Shown here piece by piece: positions 55,315-64,000 of a stretch of DNA of 64,000 nt. The translations under genes and the position numbers were made by a program. The notes under the pieces are model-generated. The model saw only the letters and a program-made list of their open reading frames with translations, ran no database searches and had not been told where the DNA came from. The DNA is from CAVTLG01 sp963735495. GTDB taxonomy: Bacteria; Chloroflexota; Ktedonobacteria; Ktedonobacterales; Ktedonobacteraceae. The stretch's first letter is position 1; every line of letters begins with the position of its first letter. Where the stretch lies: contig CAVTLG010000014.1 of the NCBI GenBank assembly GCA_963735495.1, positions 1,196,442-1,260,441 on the forward strand, read 5' to 3'.

Positions 55315-56896
55315 ATGCCAGTCTGGTCTGACAAGCTGGTGCAAGAAGTAATACGCTCCCTGCTGGAGGCGTACTTTGAGCCGCAGTTCTCCGACCACTT
55401 CGCATGGATTTCGCCCCAACCGTGGTTGCCACACGGCACTGCGAGAAATCTACCACCATTGGCGAGGAGTAACCTGGTTCATCGAAGGAGATATTGCACA
55501 CTGTTTTGATACGCTGAGTCATGAATTACTCATTGACGTGCTCAAAGAGCATATTCACGATGGGCGCTTTCTCAAACTTCTGCAAGACCTTCTTGATGCA
55601 GGATACATGGAAGACTGGACCTACAACCAAACGCTGAGTGGAGTTCCACAAGGCGGAATTGTGAGCCCACTCCTTTCAAATATTCTGCTTGATAAACTGG
55701 ACAAATTCGTAGAAAACGTTCTTATCCCACACTACACCAGAGGAAGTAGGAGAAAGATCAATCCCACGTATGACAAACTTAGGATTGACTCACGAAACCA
55801 AAGGAGAAAAGGAAATACTGAGAAGGCCGAGGAATTGAGAAAGCAATCTCAGACTCTGCCCTCGGTAATGACGAACGACCCAGACTATCGACGCCTAAAA
55901 TATGTCAGATATGCCGACGATTTTGTGTTGGGATTTGTCGGCCCAAGATCGGAAGCAGAAGAAATCAAGCAGCAACTCAGAACGTTCCTGCGAGAGGAAC
56001 TCAAATTGGAACTCTCTGAAGAAAAGACGCTTCTCACCCACGCGGTAAGCGATGCAGCAAGGTTTCTCGGGTATGAAATAACGGTGCTGCAAGATGATAC
56101 GAAGCGCACAAAACGAAGGGACACCGGAAGAATGTGCAGGAGTATCAATCGTGTCATCGGGTTACGAGTGCCTGAAGACGTGTTACAAGCGAAGATGGAT
56201 CGCTACAAGAAAAACGGCCAAGCAACACAGCGAACAGAACTGATAAAAGCAAACGACTACACAATCGTTCTGACCTATCAGCTCGAATTTCGAGGTCTTG
56301 CGAATTACTCTCAGCTTGCCTACAACATGCGGACCTTAGCACAGCTCAAGTGGGTCATGGAAACCTCACTGACAAAGACGCTGGCAGCAAAGCACAAGAT
56401 ATCAGTATCCAGAGTCTATGAGAAATATGGGGCAATGCTTTTGGTTGGAGACAAAGAGTATAAAGGACTCCAAGTGACCCAACCAAAACCCGATGAGAGT
56501 AAAAAGCCGCTACGAGCAACCTGGGGCGGAATACCCTTGAAGTGGAATAGTGAAGCAACCCTTGATGACCAACCGCCAAGAGTCCCTATCAACCATCGAA
56601 CAGAACTTGTGCAAAGGCTTCTCGCAGATTTCTGCGAACTGTGCGGAAGCGACAAAGACGTAGAAGTTCATCACGTCAATGCCATGCGCAAACTTCATGA
56701 ATACCCAGGAAGAGCAAAACCTGACTGGGTAAAAAGGATGATAGCCTTGAGGCGAAAAACGTTGGTTCTCTGTAAGAGATGCCACGTCGCCGTTGAACAC
56801 GGATTTCCAATCACGTGGCAACTCATTAGCCTTGACGAGATCAAAGAGCGACGAAAGAAGCTCAATGACGCAATACTGGAGAGCCGGATGCATTGA
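55315..56896 (+). pseudogene. Group II intron reverse transcriptase, RT core-X-HNH part, frameshifted
   Basis: It resumes with MPVWSDKLVQEVIRSLLEAYFEPQFSDH. An extra T near 55399 shifts the frame, after which HGFRPNRGCHTALREIYHHW continues to the end. RT motifs include DIAHCFDTLSH, GVPQGGIVSPLLSN and the catalytic YADD in YVRYADDFVLGF. An X/thumb region follows, then an HNH endonuclease (CELCGSDKDVEVHHVNAM ... LVLCKRCHVAVEHG). The stop at 56894-56896 lies inside domain V. With an insertion and a frameshift, no functional maturase can be made. Confidence 0.88.
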
Positions 56897-56916
56897 AAGG
56901 TGCAAGTCCGGTTCGG
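56881..56916 (+). ncRNA. Group II intron domain V
   Basis: GAGCCGGA (56881-56888) pairs with TCCGGTTC (56907-56914), with a bulged middle and a GAAA loop in ATGCATTGAAAGGTGC. This is the catalytic hairpin pattern of bacterial group II introns. It overlaps the last codons of the RT gene. Confidence 0.85.
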
Positions 56917-57012
56917 AGGGGGGAGGTCAGATAAGGAGCGTCTTATGAAACTACTTGAAGGAATTCAAGCAATTCTGAGAAGCAACGTTACCTCGCTGGC
57001 CCCCTACCCTAC

Positions 57013-57048
57013 TTGCGTCATAGTGCGGCAACAATCTTGATAAGTATG
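57013..57048 (+). pseudogene. Integrase exon 2 remnant
   Basis: TTG CGT CAT begins LRHSAATILISM, which completes the H-x-x-R box of the integrase exon 1. After 12 codons the match ends and ISAzo13 transposase sequence begins, so the catalytic tyrosine segment was lost. Confidence 0.8.
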
Positions 57049-57494
57049 ACGACCAAACTCAACAAACTGGGCTACACGCTCAAAAAGGTGGCGAAGACGC
57101 AACCCCAAAAAACTCCCGGAAACCGATGCCATCTTCGATCATCTAAAAGAGATCAATGCGGAGGCCAATGCAGAAGACTCCACCTTACGCCTCTCGATGG
57201 ATGCGAAGGCGATGGTCAAAGTTGGTCCTTTCGCGCGCGGAGGAAAAACCCGCGTGCTGACGAAAGCGGCTGATCATGATTTTGAGGCACAAGCCACTGT
57301 GACGCCAGTGGGTATTTTCCTTCCCGCTTTGGATGAGTTGTTTCTGTACGGAGTATGTCCAAGGTCACCAGCGACTGCCTCGTTGATCGGTTGATTCAAT
57401 GGTGGGAAAGCATGAAAGAGCGGTTTGGTCAGATCAAGACACTCGTCATCAATTTGGATAATGGGCCGGAAAATCACAGTCATCGCACCCAGCG
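57049..57494 (+). pseudogene. ISAzo13-family transposase fragment, multiply frameshifted
   Basis: The remnant reads TKLNKLGYTLKKVAKTQPQK, then in another frame ETDAIFDHLKEINAEANAEDSTLRLSMDAKAMVKVG and FARGGKTRVLTKAADHDF, then in a third frame SKVTSDCLVDRLIQWWESMKERF and the DDE block LVINLDNGPENHSHRTQ. At least two frameshifts occur, near 57115 and 57350. The N-terminal HTH is missing at the integrase junction, and the last catalytic part is cut by the left end of the next element at 57495. Confidence 0.85.
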
Positions 57495-57634
57495 GGTAGA
57501 GCCACACTAGACGGTGGAAGGAGGGCTTGAAGAAAAACGCATCCATAGTAATCTGTGGATATGCAAACAAACACAGAACCTGTACTGTTTTCCGCCTTTA
57601 GCAGGGGGCAGAGTACTTGACATCAGAAACGAAC

Positions 57635-57850
57635 GAGCAAAGAAGCGTTTGTCTGCTTGTTTGTTTTTCCCTGCCGATGGAGCAAGGAAGCGCCTGTCTT
57701 CTTGCTTGTTTTGTCTCTGACAATCAAGCGAAGAAACGTTTATCTTCTTGTTTGTTTTTATCTGCCAATAGAGCGAGTAATCACTTGTTCTCTTGTTTGT
57801 TTTTCCCTCCCAATAAAACGAGCTATCGCTTGCTTCCTCGTTTCTTGCCA
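57635..57850 (+). repeat. 45-bp subterminal tandem repeats (about 4.5 units)
   Basis: Units start near 57635, 57680, 57726, 57771 and 57816. Each has a GAGCRARGAAGCG-like head and a CTTGTTTGTTTT body. Inverted look-alikes (AAGGAAGCG on the complement) occur near 59350 inside the right end, as expected for transposase-binding sites. Not CRISPR: no spacers of constant length and the units diverge. Confidence 0.8.
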
Positions 57851-57919
57851 GAGCCTCTTTTCCTATGGTACCCTTTTCCTGTGGTTCTGTTCGTTTTCGT
57901 CTTTCCTCAGGAGGTCGTC

Positions 57920-59254
57920 ATGGAAAGCCAGTGGGTCTGCCAGCGCGCCCATCTCCGCGCACTGCTCCAACTGCATCCCGACTGGTCTCAGCAACAGTTG
58001 GCTGATGCCGTGGGATGTTCGAAAAGTATGGTCAACACCTGGAAGAAACGTTTTGCTGAAGCCGATCCTGAGAATGTCGTTGTCCTGTTTTCCCGTTCCC
58101 GTGCTCCTCATCACCATCCTGCTCGTATCAGTCAAGAGGTCGTCGAGTGCATCATCGACCTGCGTCTTTCTCCCCCGGAACACCTGCAGCGCACACCAGG
58201 CCCAAAAGCGCTGTTGTACTCTCTTCCCCGCGATGAAACCTTGCGTCAGCGCGGTTTGCGCCTGCCACGCTCCACCCGCACCATCTGGCGCATCCTGGAC
58301 ACGGCTGGCCTCATTGAGCGTGCCGAGCCCAGAAAACGCTCTCCCTTACCCGTGGTGGAGCCCTTGCAAGAAGTTCAGGTCGATTTCAAGGAGGTGAGCA
58401 GTGCCGTGCCTGATCCCACCTCACCATCGGAGAAACGACACCATCTCATTGAAGTGTGCAATTTTCTCGATGCAGGCTCTTCTCGCCTGCTCTCAGCTCA
58501 GCCTCATGAAGATTTTCACGCGGAAACGGCCTTTGAGGCCGTCGTCACCTTCTTGCGTGCCTATGGCTTACCTGGCATGCTCACGATGGATCGCGATGTG
58601 CGGTGGGTTGGCAGCGCCACCCAGCGCGATTTTCCCTCGGCCTTGCTTCAATTCTTGTATTGCATTGACGTCCAGCCCAATGTCCTTCCGCCACAGCACC
58701 CAGAACTCAATTGCTCCGTCGAACGATACAACAAAACCTATAAAAAGGAGTGTTTAGAGATATTCCGACCTATTACCATAGAAGAGGTGAAATTGGTCAC
58801 AGAGCAATTTGAGCAGCATTACAACAACGAAAGGCCCCATCAAGGCCGCAGTTGCCGCAACCAGCCTCCTGCAGTCGCTCATCCAGTCTTGCCCACCCGC
58901 CCGAGCTTGCCAGCGATCGTCAACCCTGATCGCTGGCTCAACGCGCTTCACGGGCGTTGGTACCCACGCGTGGTGAAAAAGGATGGCCGCATTCAGGTCG
59001 ATGGAACCTCCTACTACGTCAAAGCTGACCTGGCGGGGCATCACATCCTGTTGCGCCTCAACGCGGCGACTCGCTGTTTTGACGTGTTTCGTTCCGAACA
59101 GTTCATCAAATCGGTGCCCATCAAAGGCTTGCGAGGTGAGCTGATGCCATTGGAAGACTACATTGACCTCATGCTAGAACGGGCGCGTTCTGAGGAGCGC
59201 CAACGCTTGCTCCGACAACGACGAGCACGTTGGCAAGGGGGACAGAGCTCCTAA
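57920..59254 (+). CDS. rve-family (DDE) transposase with N-terminal HTH, IS481-like
   Basis: AGGAGG (57909-57914) lies 5 bases before ATG 57920, giving 444 residues. The N-terminal HTH is WSQQQLADAVGCSKSMVNTWKKRF. The catalytic core follows: EVQVDFKEV (first Asp), LTMDRDVRWVG (second Asp), and HPELNCSVERYNKTYKKEC (Glu), then YNNERPHQGRSC. A Mu-C-like beta segment comes after it (GRIQVDGTSYYVKADLAGHHILLRL). The order resembles IS481/ISL-type and Mu/Tn552-like integrases. No frameshift is seen, so it could be active. An open frame continues upstream through the 45-bp repeats but is repeat artefact. Confidence 0.9.
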   Translation: MESQWVCQRAHLRALLQLHPDWSQQQLADAVGCSKSMVNTWKKRFAEADPENVVVLFSRSRAPHHHPARISQEVVECIIDLRLSPPEHLQRTPGPKALLYSLPRDETLRQRGLRLPRSTRTIWRILDTAGLIERAEPRKRSPLPVVEPLQEVQVDFKEVSSAVPDPTSPSEKRHHLIEVCNFLDAGSSRLLSAQPHEDFHAETAFEAVVTFLRAYGLPGMLTMDRDVRWVGSATQRDFPSALLQFLYCIDVQPNVLPPQHPELNCSVERYNKTYKKECLEIFRPITIEEVKLVTEQFEQHYNNERPHQGRSCRNQPPAVAHPVLPTRPSLPAIVNPDRWLNALHGRWYPRVVKKDGRIQVDGTSYYVKADLAGHHILLRLNAATRCFDVFRSEQFIKSVPIKGLRGELMPLEDYIDLMLERARSEERQRLLRQRRARWQGGQSS

Positions 59255-59590
59255 GACCTCGTGCGATCCGCTGTTCTGGCTTTCTTGGCCCAGCTGGCCC
59301 GAAGCCTGGGACCCACTCGCCTCGTTTCCTGTCTGAACGTTTGTTTTGCTCGCTTCCTTGTTTGCTTTCCCCTTGTCCTCGCCGTCTTCTTTCAGCGCCC
59401 GACGCTCCTCATCACGCTTTGATGCTTGCTTTTCTCGCTTTCTCTGTGTGCTTGTTTCCGATCTCAAGTACTCGTCCCCCTGCTAAAGGCGGAAAACAGT
59501 ACAGGTTCTGTGTTTGTTTGCATATCCACAGATTACTATGGATGCGTTTTTCTTCAAGCCCTCCTTCCACCGTCTAGTGTGGCTCTACCG

Positions 59591-59678
59591 GGTGAACGGT
59601 TCACCAGCCACAATTGAACCATGCAAGCCTTCTCTCAGGCTACTCCAGAGGCTTTTTTCACGCAGGGAGTACTGGAGA
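59591..59678 (+). repeat. Dispersed direct repeat, copy 2
   Basis: GGTGAACGGTTCACC abuts the right end of the rve-type element, and 46 bases later GCTTTTTTC and GGAGTACTGGAGA follow as at 45000-45088. A local hairpin (CTCC ... GGAG) surrounds the T-run. The remaining sequence to 59898 shows no supported gene. Confidence 0.5.
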
Positions 59679-59898
59679 AGATTCCCTGCTTTTCTACCGG
59701 CACGAAGGCTCCAGCTCCTGATTCGTGCGATTTCCTGACGGGGCATCTCGGCGGAGTGCTCATAGGCATTTCGTTAAGAATTGTTGCGCTTACGGCAATG
59801 AAACGAGAGGCACTCATGGCACGATGGTTGTTCCAAATTGGACGGCACTCGTTTCCGGCGAGGTCAATTCTTGCAGGTACTGCTCGTTTACACACTCC

Positions 59899-60526
59899 CT
59901 AAGAAAGAGAAGCAATTTCTCTTCGGATATTTTCTCTCGCTTGCTCTTCCAGGGTTGCGTAGAGAGGCGCCATCCAGTACATCCTGGCTCGCAGCAAAAA
60001 CGTTTGCAGGACCTGGACTCTTCCAGCTCTGTAGGAAGCTTCTGGGACCCAGTCATATTCCTGCCTAATAGCCTGGGCGTAGGTATCATAGCGCTCAACT
60101 GGAGCACCAAGAATCGCCAGGTCTGCATCAAGAAGGATCTGGCAATCTCTCTGGCTCTCTTCTGTCCAGTGGGTTTTGGTGCGTAAGATCATCTGAGAAG
60201 CCGCTTGAATCGTTTCGGAAGGGATAGCGAAACTGGACAAGAAGCTTTGTGCATACAGAGCACTTCGCTCTTCATTGTCAGGAGCGTGAGGGTCATAGAT
60301 GCTATCGTGAAACCAGGCAGCCAATTGGATCGCTGGAAGATCGGTCGCGTAGGGACGCAACCTGTCGATCCATTCAAGCATCTCTTGAATATGATCAAGC
60401 GTATGATAGATTTCGACCTGGACTGCTATAGGCATCAGCGAGAGGAGTGAAGGCGGCTTGAGCCTTTACTTGTTCAATACCAAACGTCTGAAGTAACGGT
60501 TCCCACGAGCGCTGAAGTTGAAGCAT
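59899..60526 (-). pseudogene. HD-domain phosphohydrolase-like protein, frameshifted
   Basis: The main frame (from about 60435) has YHTLDHIQEMLEWIDRL, AAWFHDSIYDPHAPDNEERSA and LLDADLAILG: the metal-binding HD pattern of small predicted metal-dependent phosphohydrolases. The missing N-terminus is in another frame from ATG 60526 (MLQLQRSWEPLLQTFGIEQVK...LADAYSSPGR), and the two must be joined near 60410, where PGR should meet YHTLDH. One small indel therefore inactivates the gene, unless the sequence is in error. Substrate unknown. No neighbour on the same strand gives context. Confidence 0.8.
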
Positions 60527-60700
60527 GGTTTCTTTTGTCCCCTTGATCTCTATTTTCTGTGCCTTCCTGTTTTCTCACCTGAGAAGAGAGCATCAAAACT
60601 GAATGCTGTCTTCATTCTATCTCAGTTTGTATCCGAGAATGTCTATTGAGAGGATCTGAGAGAACAGAACAAGATGCTCTCGGTAGATCACCAGTCCTAC
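60527..60700. other. Intergenic DNA before the ISL3 element
   Basis: No gene or hairpin of note is seen between the HD-domain gene and the left end of the ISL3 element. The sequence could hold the promoter of the HD-domain gene, but no clear -35/-10 pair was found. Confidence 0.4.
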
Positions 60701-60804
60701 GATCATACACACTTTTGGTGAAAGATGGGGTTGCCGGAGTCTGAAGAAAGGGAATAAAATCGTCAAAACAAGTGTTCTAAAAAACAAAAAATATCGGAGT
60801 GAGG

Positions 60805-62534
60805 ATGGTGGAAGCGTTGATGAAAGTAGAAGCATTATTGGGTTTGCCAGAGGGATTGGAAATAGTGAGCGGTGATATAGCAGAGAAAGAGATCACCCTT
60901 ACAGGTATTTCAACACAGAAGAATCCCCGTTGTCCGCTTTGCGGAACAGGTGCTACACGTGTCCACAGCCAGTACAGCCGTCAGCTTACGGATATGTCAT
61001 GTGCAGGGCGGCGCGTTCGCTTGATCCTGCATGTGCGCAAATGCTTTTGTGACGAGACGACCTGCGTTCGCAGAATCTTTGGAGAGCGTCTTGCTCCCTT
61101 CATAGAACCCTGGGCACGTGTAACAACCCGTTTTTTCCTAGCGATGGAGAATATAGGTCTTGCGACTTCCGGCAAGCTGGGGGCGCGTTTAGGAGATCGG
61201 CTAGGAATGCAGGCTTCATGGATGACCATTGTGCGTCGGATCATGGCACGTTCTACAGCACCAGTTGAACGGGTGGTTCAGCTTGGAATAGATGACTTTT
61301 CATTCCGACGTGGACAAACGTTCGGAACCATCCTGGTGAACATGCAAAGCCGCAAGGTGATAGACCTCTTTGCTGTTAAGAGGGATTAAATTAATGCCTC
61401 TTAACGGGCATTATGAGCGGTTATCCACTCTATTCCTTGCAATCTTCAAGAGATTCGAGCGGATATCCCTCATAATGCCCGACCGCAAGGCCGAGACCGC
61501 CTCTGCTTGGATGAGCGCACACCCAGAAATCGATTTCGTTAGCCGAGACCGCTCAGGAGAATATGCCTCTGCTGTTACTATTGGCGCTCCGCAGGCCGCC
61601 CAGTGTGCCGATAAATTCCATCTACTGAAAAATCTGAGAGAGTCTTTGGAGGGCTGTCTTGCTCGTCACTTGGCAGTCAAGCGTCAGAAGAACACTCAGC
61701 AACTCCTCGATGAGCCTTCTCCAGCTTGGCGTGAGACTCGCTCACCCAAGCTCTCCCCCAAAGTTGAGCAGCTTCAGAGAAGCCGACGAGAAGGAGCGCT
61801 TCGCCCGCTATGAGCAGGTGGTGGCTTTACGGAAGCTTGGCATGAGCCAATCCGCTATCGCACACCGCGTCGGGATGGGAGCGAGTACGGTTCAGGCTTG
61901 GTTGGCGGCTGAAAAGTTCCCTGAGCGCAAACCGCGTGAACAGGGGAGTCACATTGATCAGTATCTTCCCTACCTGAGAAGGCGATGGGAAGATGGCTCT
62001 CAGAATATGGCCAGTCTCTTTCGAGAACTCGCTTCGCTTGGCTACCAAGGCTCGTATGCCGGTGTGCGCGAGGGGATTGTCCGTCTGCTGCCACAGGGAC
62101 GAAAAAAGCCGATAGACTCTCTGCCCAAGACCGCCACTCTGCCTACTTTACGAGAGGCATCCTTCCTGTTTCTTCATCGATCTGAAAAACTGGAAGTCGA
62201 TGCACAAGAAACGCTCGCACGGCTGCGGCAGCTTCATCCAGAGGCTGATGTCGCCTATAAGCTCGTCCAACAGTTTGCACAGATGTTGCACACACGTACC
62301 GGAGAGAAGCTCAATGACTGGCTTGCTCAGGTCCGTAAGAGCCAGATCCCAGAACTTCAAAGCTTTGTCCTGGGCGTTGAACCGGATAAGGCAGCAGTTG
62401 TCGCAGGGCTTACCTTCCCACTCAATAACGGTTTAGTAGAAGGAAAAGTGAATAAACTGAAACTCATCAAGCGCATGGGGTACGGCAGAGCTGCATTCCC
62501 TTTGCTGCGTCAGCGCGTGCTACATGCCCTGTAG
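60805..62534 (+). pseudogene. ISL3-family transposase, interrupted
   Basis: The N-terminal zinc finger is CPLCGTGATRVHS with a following CFCDETTC pair. The first catalytic block is LGIDDFSFRRGQTFGTILVNMQSRKVIDL. A 107-base insertion then introduces a stop at 61387. The match resumes with PDRKAETASAWMSAHPEIDFVSRDRSGEYA and CADKFHLLKNLRESLEGCLARH. A second frameshift near 61775 moves to ADEKERFARYEQVVALRKLG. The end has the last catalytic region LNNGLVEGKVNKLKLIKRMGYGRAAFPLLRQRVL. An HTH (MSQSAIAHRVGMGASTVQAW) lies in the middle, as in this family. Not functional as read. Confidence 0.9.
61371..61477 (+). repeat. Hairpin-forming 107-bp insertion in the ISL3 transposase (MITE-like)
   Basis: It contains two perfect inverted repeats: GTTAAGAGG (61375-61383) with CCTCTTAAC (61397-61405), and GGGCATTATGAG (61406-61417) with CTCATAATGCCC (61469-61480). 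Deleting about 107 bases joins VIDL to PDRKAE, as in family members. It has no coding capacity of its own. A small non-autonomous element or REP-like structure is likely. Confidence 0.7.
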
Positions 62535-62827
62535 CACCATCGGTTTCAGCCAGAGCGTGTTGCTACCAAAGAGACGCCGCAGTTTCTCACAAGAGCATTC
62601 GCGGCAACCTTGTCTGTTCACCGTCTCGGATGATAAGCTTGATCGCACCTCTTGTTCCTGTTCTTGTAGGCGTGCCTTTCCAGAAGTCTGATCGTTTGCC
62701 ATCGTGACTCCACAACAGATCGCTGAGCTACTACTGATTTTTGTCTGTTTCCTAGCAGCTTGCTTTCCCAAATAACCTCATCTTTCACCAAAAGTGTGTA
62801 TGATCGATTTAATTTTTGAAATGACAA

Positions 62828-62853
62828 AGCGGCTTCGTCATGACGAAGCCGCT
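62828..62853 (-). terminator. Strong palindromic terminator-like hairpin
   Basis: AGCGGCTTCGTCA is followed directly by its complement TGACGAAGCCGCT, giving 13-bp arms. On the minus strand it comes 26 bases after the stop of the lectin-type gene (62879) and is followed by TTGTCATTTC, a weak U-rich tail. It fits as the terminator of that gene. Confidence 0.65.
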
Positions 62854-62878
62854 CCGACAACTCCTCGCTTATGCGATG

Positions 62879-64000
62879 TTACGCAACACCAACGAGTTGC
62901 CACTGCTGATTGGTGCCGCCGTTAGCCGGCCATTGATCGACGGCGGCACCACCGGAAGTTGACTGGCCTTCTACCTCCATAAGCAGGCTGCTATGGGTAT
63001 TGGCGAAGGTGTAGTAGCTGCCAGTGACGAGGGTCATGCTCCATTGCTGATTCGTCCCACCGTTGTCGGCAAACTGATCAAGCTGTACGCCTTTCGTCGT
63101 TGAGTTTCCCGGTACTTCAACTACGTAGCCACTGCCTTCGTTGATGAGTTTGTAGTGACCGTAGACGTTGAAGACGAGACGCCACAGTTGGGTCGTAGAA
63201 CCTGTGTAGGTATTTTGACCAAGCCCGCACCTTGCGTTCCTGACGAGGTGTCCAGCACCATACCACTGTGGCTATTCACCAGTTTGTAGTAGGTGGTAGT
63301 GTCACTGGCCAGGGCCGGAATGGCGATGAGATCAATATTTGGCGCGGCAGCACTGGCATTGGAGAAAAGGATGGTGTTGCTGCCAGTCTGAAGCGTGATG
63401 GTCGTTATGGCCAGGTAATCCGCTTGCGTTCCGCCACTAGGCGGGAAGCTGACGGTGACTGGCGTTCCCCCATTGACGCTGAGCGAGGCAGAACGCTGGG
63501 TCAAATCCCCATTCGTGTACCAGATCTTCAGCGTGTGCTGACCAGATGAAGAGGGGGTCACTCCGTTAAACTGGAGGGTTCCTCCCTGGCCAAGGGAGGT
63601 CACATCCTGACCACCAGAACAGCCAGTACAGGAGCTCACGACAGCCCCACCGACCAGGGTATTGCTCAATGCTTCCGCTTCGTAGCTTTTATTCGAGATC
63701 TCGGCTTTGCCATGTCCCGGGTGCTGATATTGAGAGACCAGCTATCGTACCATGGCATCGAAATCGTTGGTGCCACTGACAGTGAGGGGTAGCCATATAT
63801 AGGGCGAGTCAGCAGAGATCATTAGCATTCCACGATTTCCCATAAACATGAAGGTTGTGCCGCTACTGCCTGTGTATCGGCAACACAAAGGTGGTCTGAG
63901 AGTTATAGGTGTTTGAATAGGGCGCTGCAAAGCTCGACCAGGGATCAGGGACCTGCCAGGGATGTGGCAGTGGTATATTGATTATCGTTGGCGCTCCAAC
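62879..64000 (-). pseudogene. GH43-like glycoside hydrolase with carbohydrate-binding and ricin-lectin domains, decayed 3' part
   Basis: Read from the right edge, several frames give a degenerate catalytic-domain end (WSSFAAPYSNTYNSQTTFVLPI; GTTFMFMGNRG ... SPYIWLPLTVSG; WYDSWSLNIST). A CBM-like beta region follows (KSYEAEALSNTLVGGAV ... CTGCSGGQDVTSLGQGGTLQFNGV). Then come ricin B-type repeats (YYKLVNSHSGMVLD; HYKLINEGSGYVVEV; two Q-x-W motifs in TNQQWS and TNQQWQ), ending at 62879. At least four frame changes (near 63950, 63870, 63740 and 63190) are needed. The combination is that of secreted polysaccharide-degrading (galactan or arabinan type) enzymes. The N-terminal part and signal peptide lie outside the window. 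Confidence 0.75.

Larger units (their letters stand above)
51747..57012 (+). mobile_element. Group II intron (degenerate), itself carrying an inserted recombinase element
   Basis: The 5' end GTGCG fits the group II GUGYG rule. The stretch 51813-52261 has no gene and would hold ribozyme domains I-III (e.g. the hairpin GCCCCGAAGGGGC at 51774-51786). A reverse-transcriptase gene split in two follows, then domain V at 56881-56916 and a 3' end ...CCTAC at 57012 (AY). The boundaries are supported by the exact rejoining of the integrase H-x-x-R box. The host site is in protein-coding DNA, in sense orientation. Confidence 0.85.
57495..59589 (+). mobile_element. rve-type insertion element with 126-bp terminal inverted repeats
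   Basis: The sequence from 57495 to 57620 and the complement of 59464-59589 are the same except about two bases near the inner edge, starting GGTAGAGCCACAC. The element holds one transposase gene, a 45-bp tandem array inside the left end and related short motifs inside the right end. No flanking target duplication is evident (CAGCG left, GGGTG right). Confidence 0.85.
60701..62805 (+). mobile_element. ISL3-family insertion sequence, degenerate
   Basis: The left end GATCATACACACTTTTGG-TGAAAGATG (60701-60727) is repeated exactly in complement at 62779-62805: 27-bp perfect inverted repeats. The element holds a transposase broken by a hairpin insertion and a frameshift. The 8-bp target duplication usual for the family was not found. 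The region 62535-62778 contains no supported gene. Confidence 0.88.

Noticed and set aside
57635..57850. CRISPR array
   Set aside because: The units are adjacent and diverged, without spacers, and lie inside a transposon end.
57617..57919. N-terminal extension of the rve transposase through CLLVCF-like repeats
   Set aside because: It translates the 45-bp DNA repeats; a strong ribosome site precedes ATG 57920.

Overview
The window looks like accessory chromosome or plasmid DNA from a Ktedonobacteria-type Chloroflexi. This is an inference from content: an ISKra4-family element, a TIR-NB-ARC-TPR protein, a large secondary-metabolite assembly line and very dense nested insertion sequences. No rRNA, tRNA or core housekeeping gene was seen.

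1-23.3 kb is a plus-strand biosynthetic cluster cut by the left edge. It has the end of a PKS module (AT remnant, KR, ACP), an NRPS C-A-T with a glycine-type code, an MIO-dependent aromatic ammonia-lyase/aminomutase, and two C-A-T-E modules whose A domains are more than 99% identical and carry a phenylalanine-type code. Then come an A-less C-T-TE terminal module, an MbtH-like protein, an MFS exporter and a LanB-like (lantibiotic dehydratase N-terminal family) protein. The inferred scaffold is polyketide-Gly-(D-Phe)-(D-Phe)-X released by the TE, with the MIO enzyme possibly making cinnamate or beta-Phe. One NRPS gene has a one-base frameshift.

23.3-38.2 kb is a graveyard plus candidate defence region. 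It holds ISL3-like end relics, Tn554-like recombinase remnants, an IS630 element, a TIR-NB-ARC-TPR gene running into an N-terminally truncated dinB, and a 1941-residue exonuclease-RecQ helicase fusion whose 3' end is made by an IS1634-family terminus.

38.5-43.6 kb is a 5.15-kb ISKra4-family element with 22-bp inverted repeats and a 9-bp target duplication. It carries two passenger genes of unknown function, one with a methyltransferase-like fold. It splits a membrane-protein gene with a DTT-repeat tail that can be rejoined in silico.

43.6-57 kb resembles a plasmid or integrative element: a minus-strand operon (winged-helix protein, ParB-DNA methyltransferase fusion, unknown protein, membrane protein), a plus-strand HTH protein, a small protein, an excisionase-like protein and a tyrosine integrase. 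The integrase is split at its HxxR motif by a group II intron, whose own reverse transcriptase is split by a large-serine-recombinase element.

57-64 kb holds an ISAzo13 fragment, an rve-type element with 126-bp inverted repeats and 45-bp subterminal repeats, a frameshifted HD-domain gene, a degenerate ISL3 element carrying a 107-bp hairpin insertion, and a decayed GH43-like/ricin-lectin gene.
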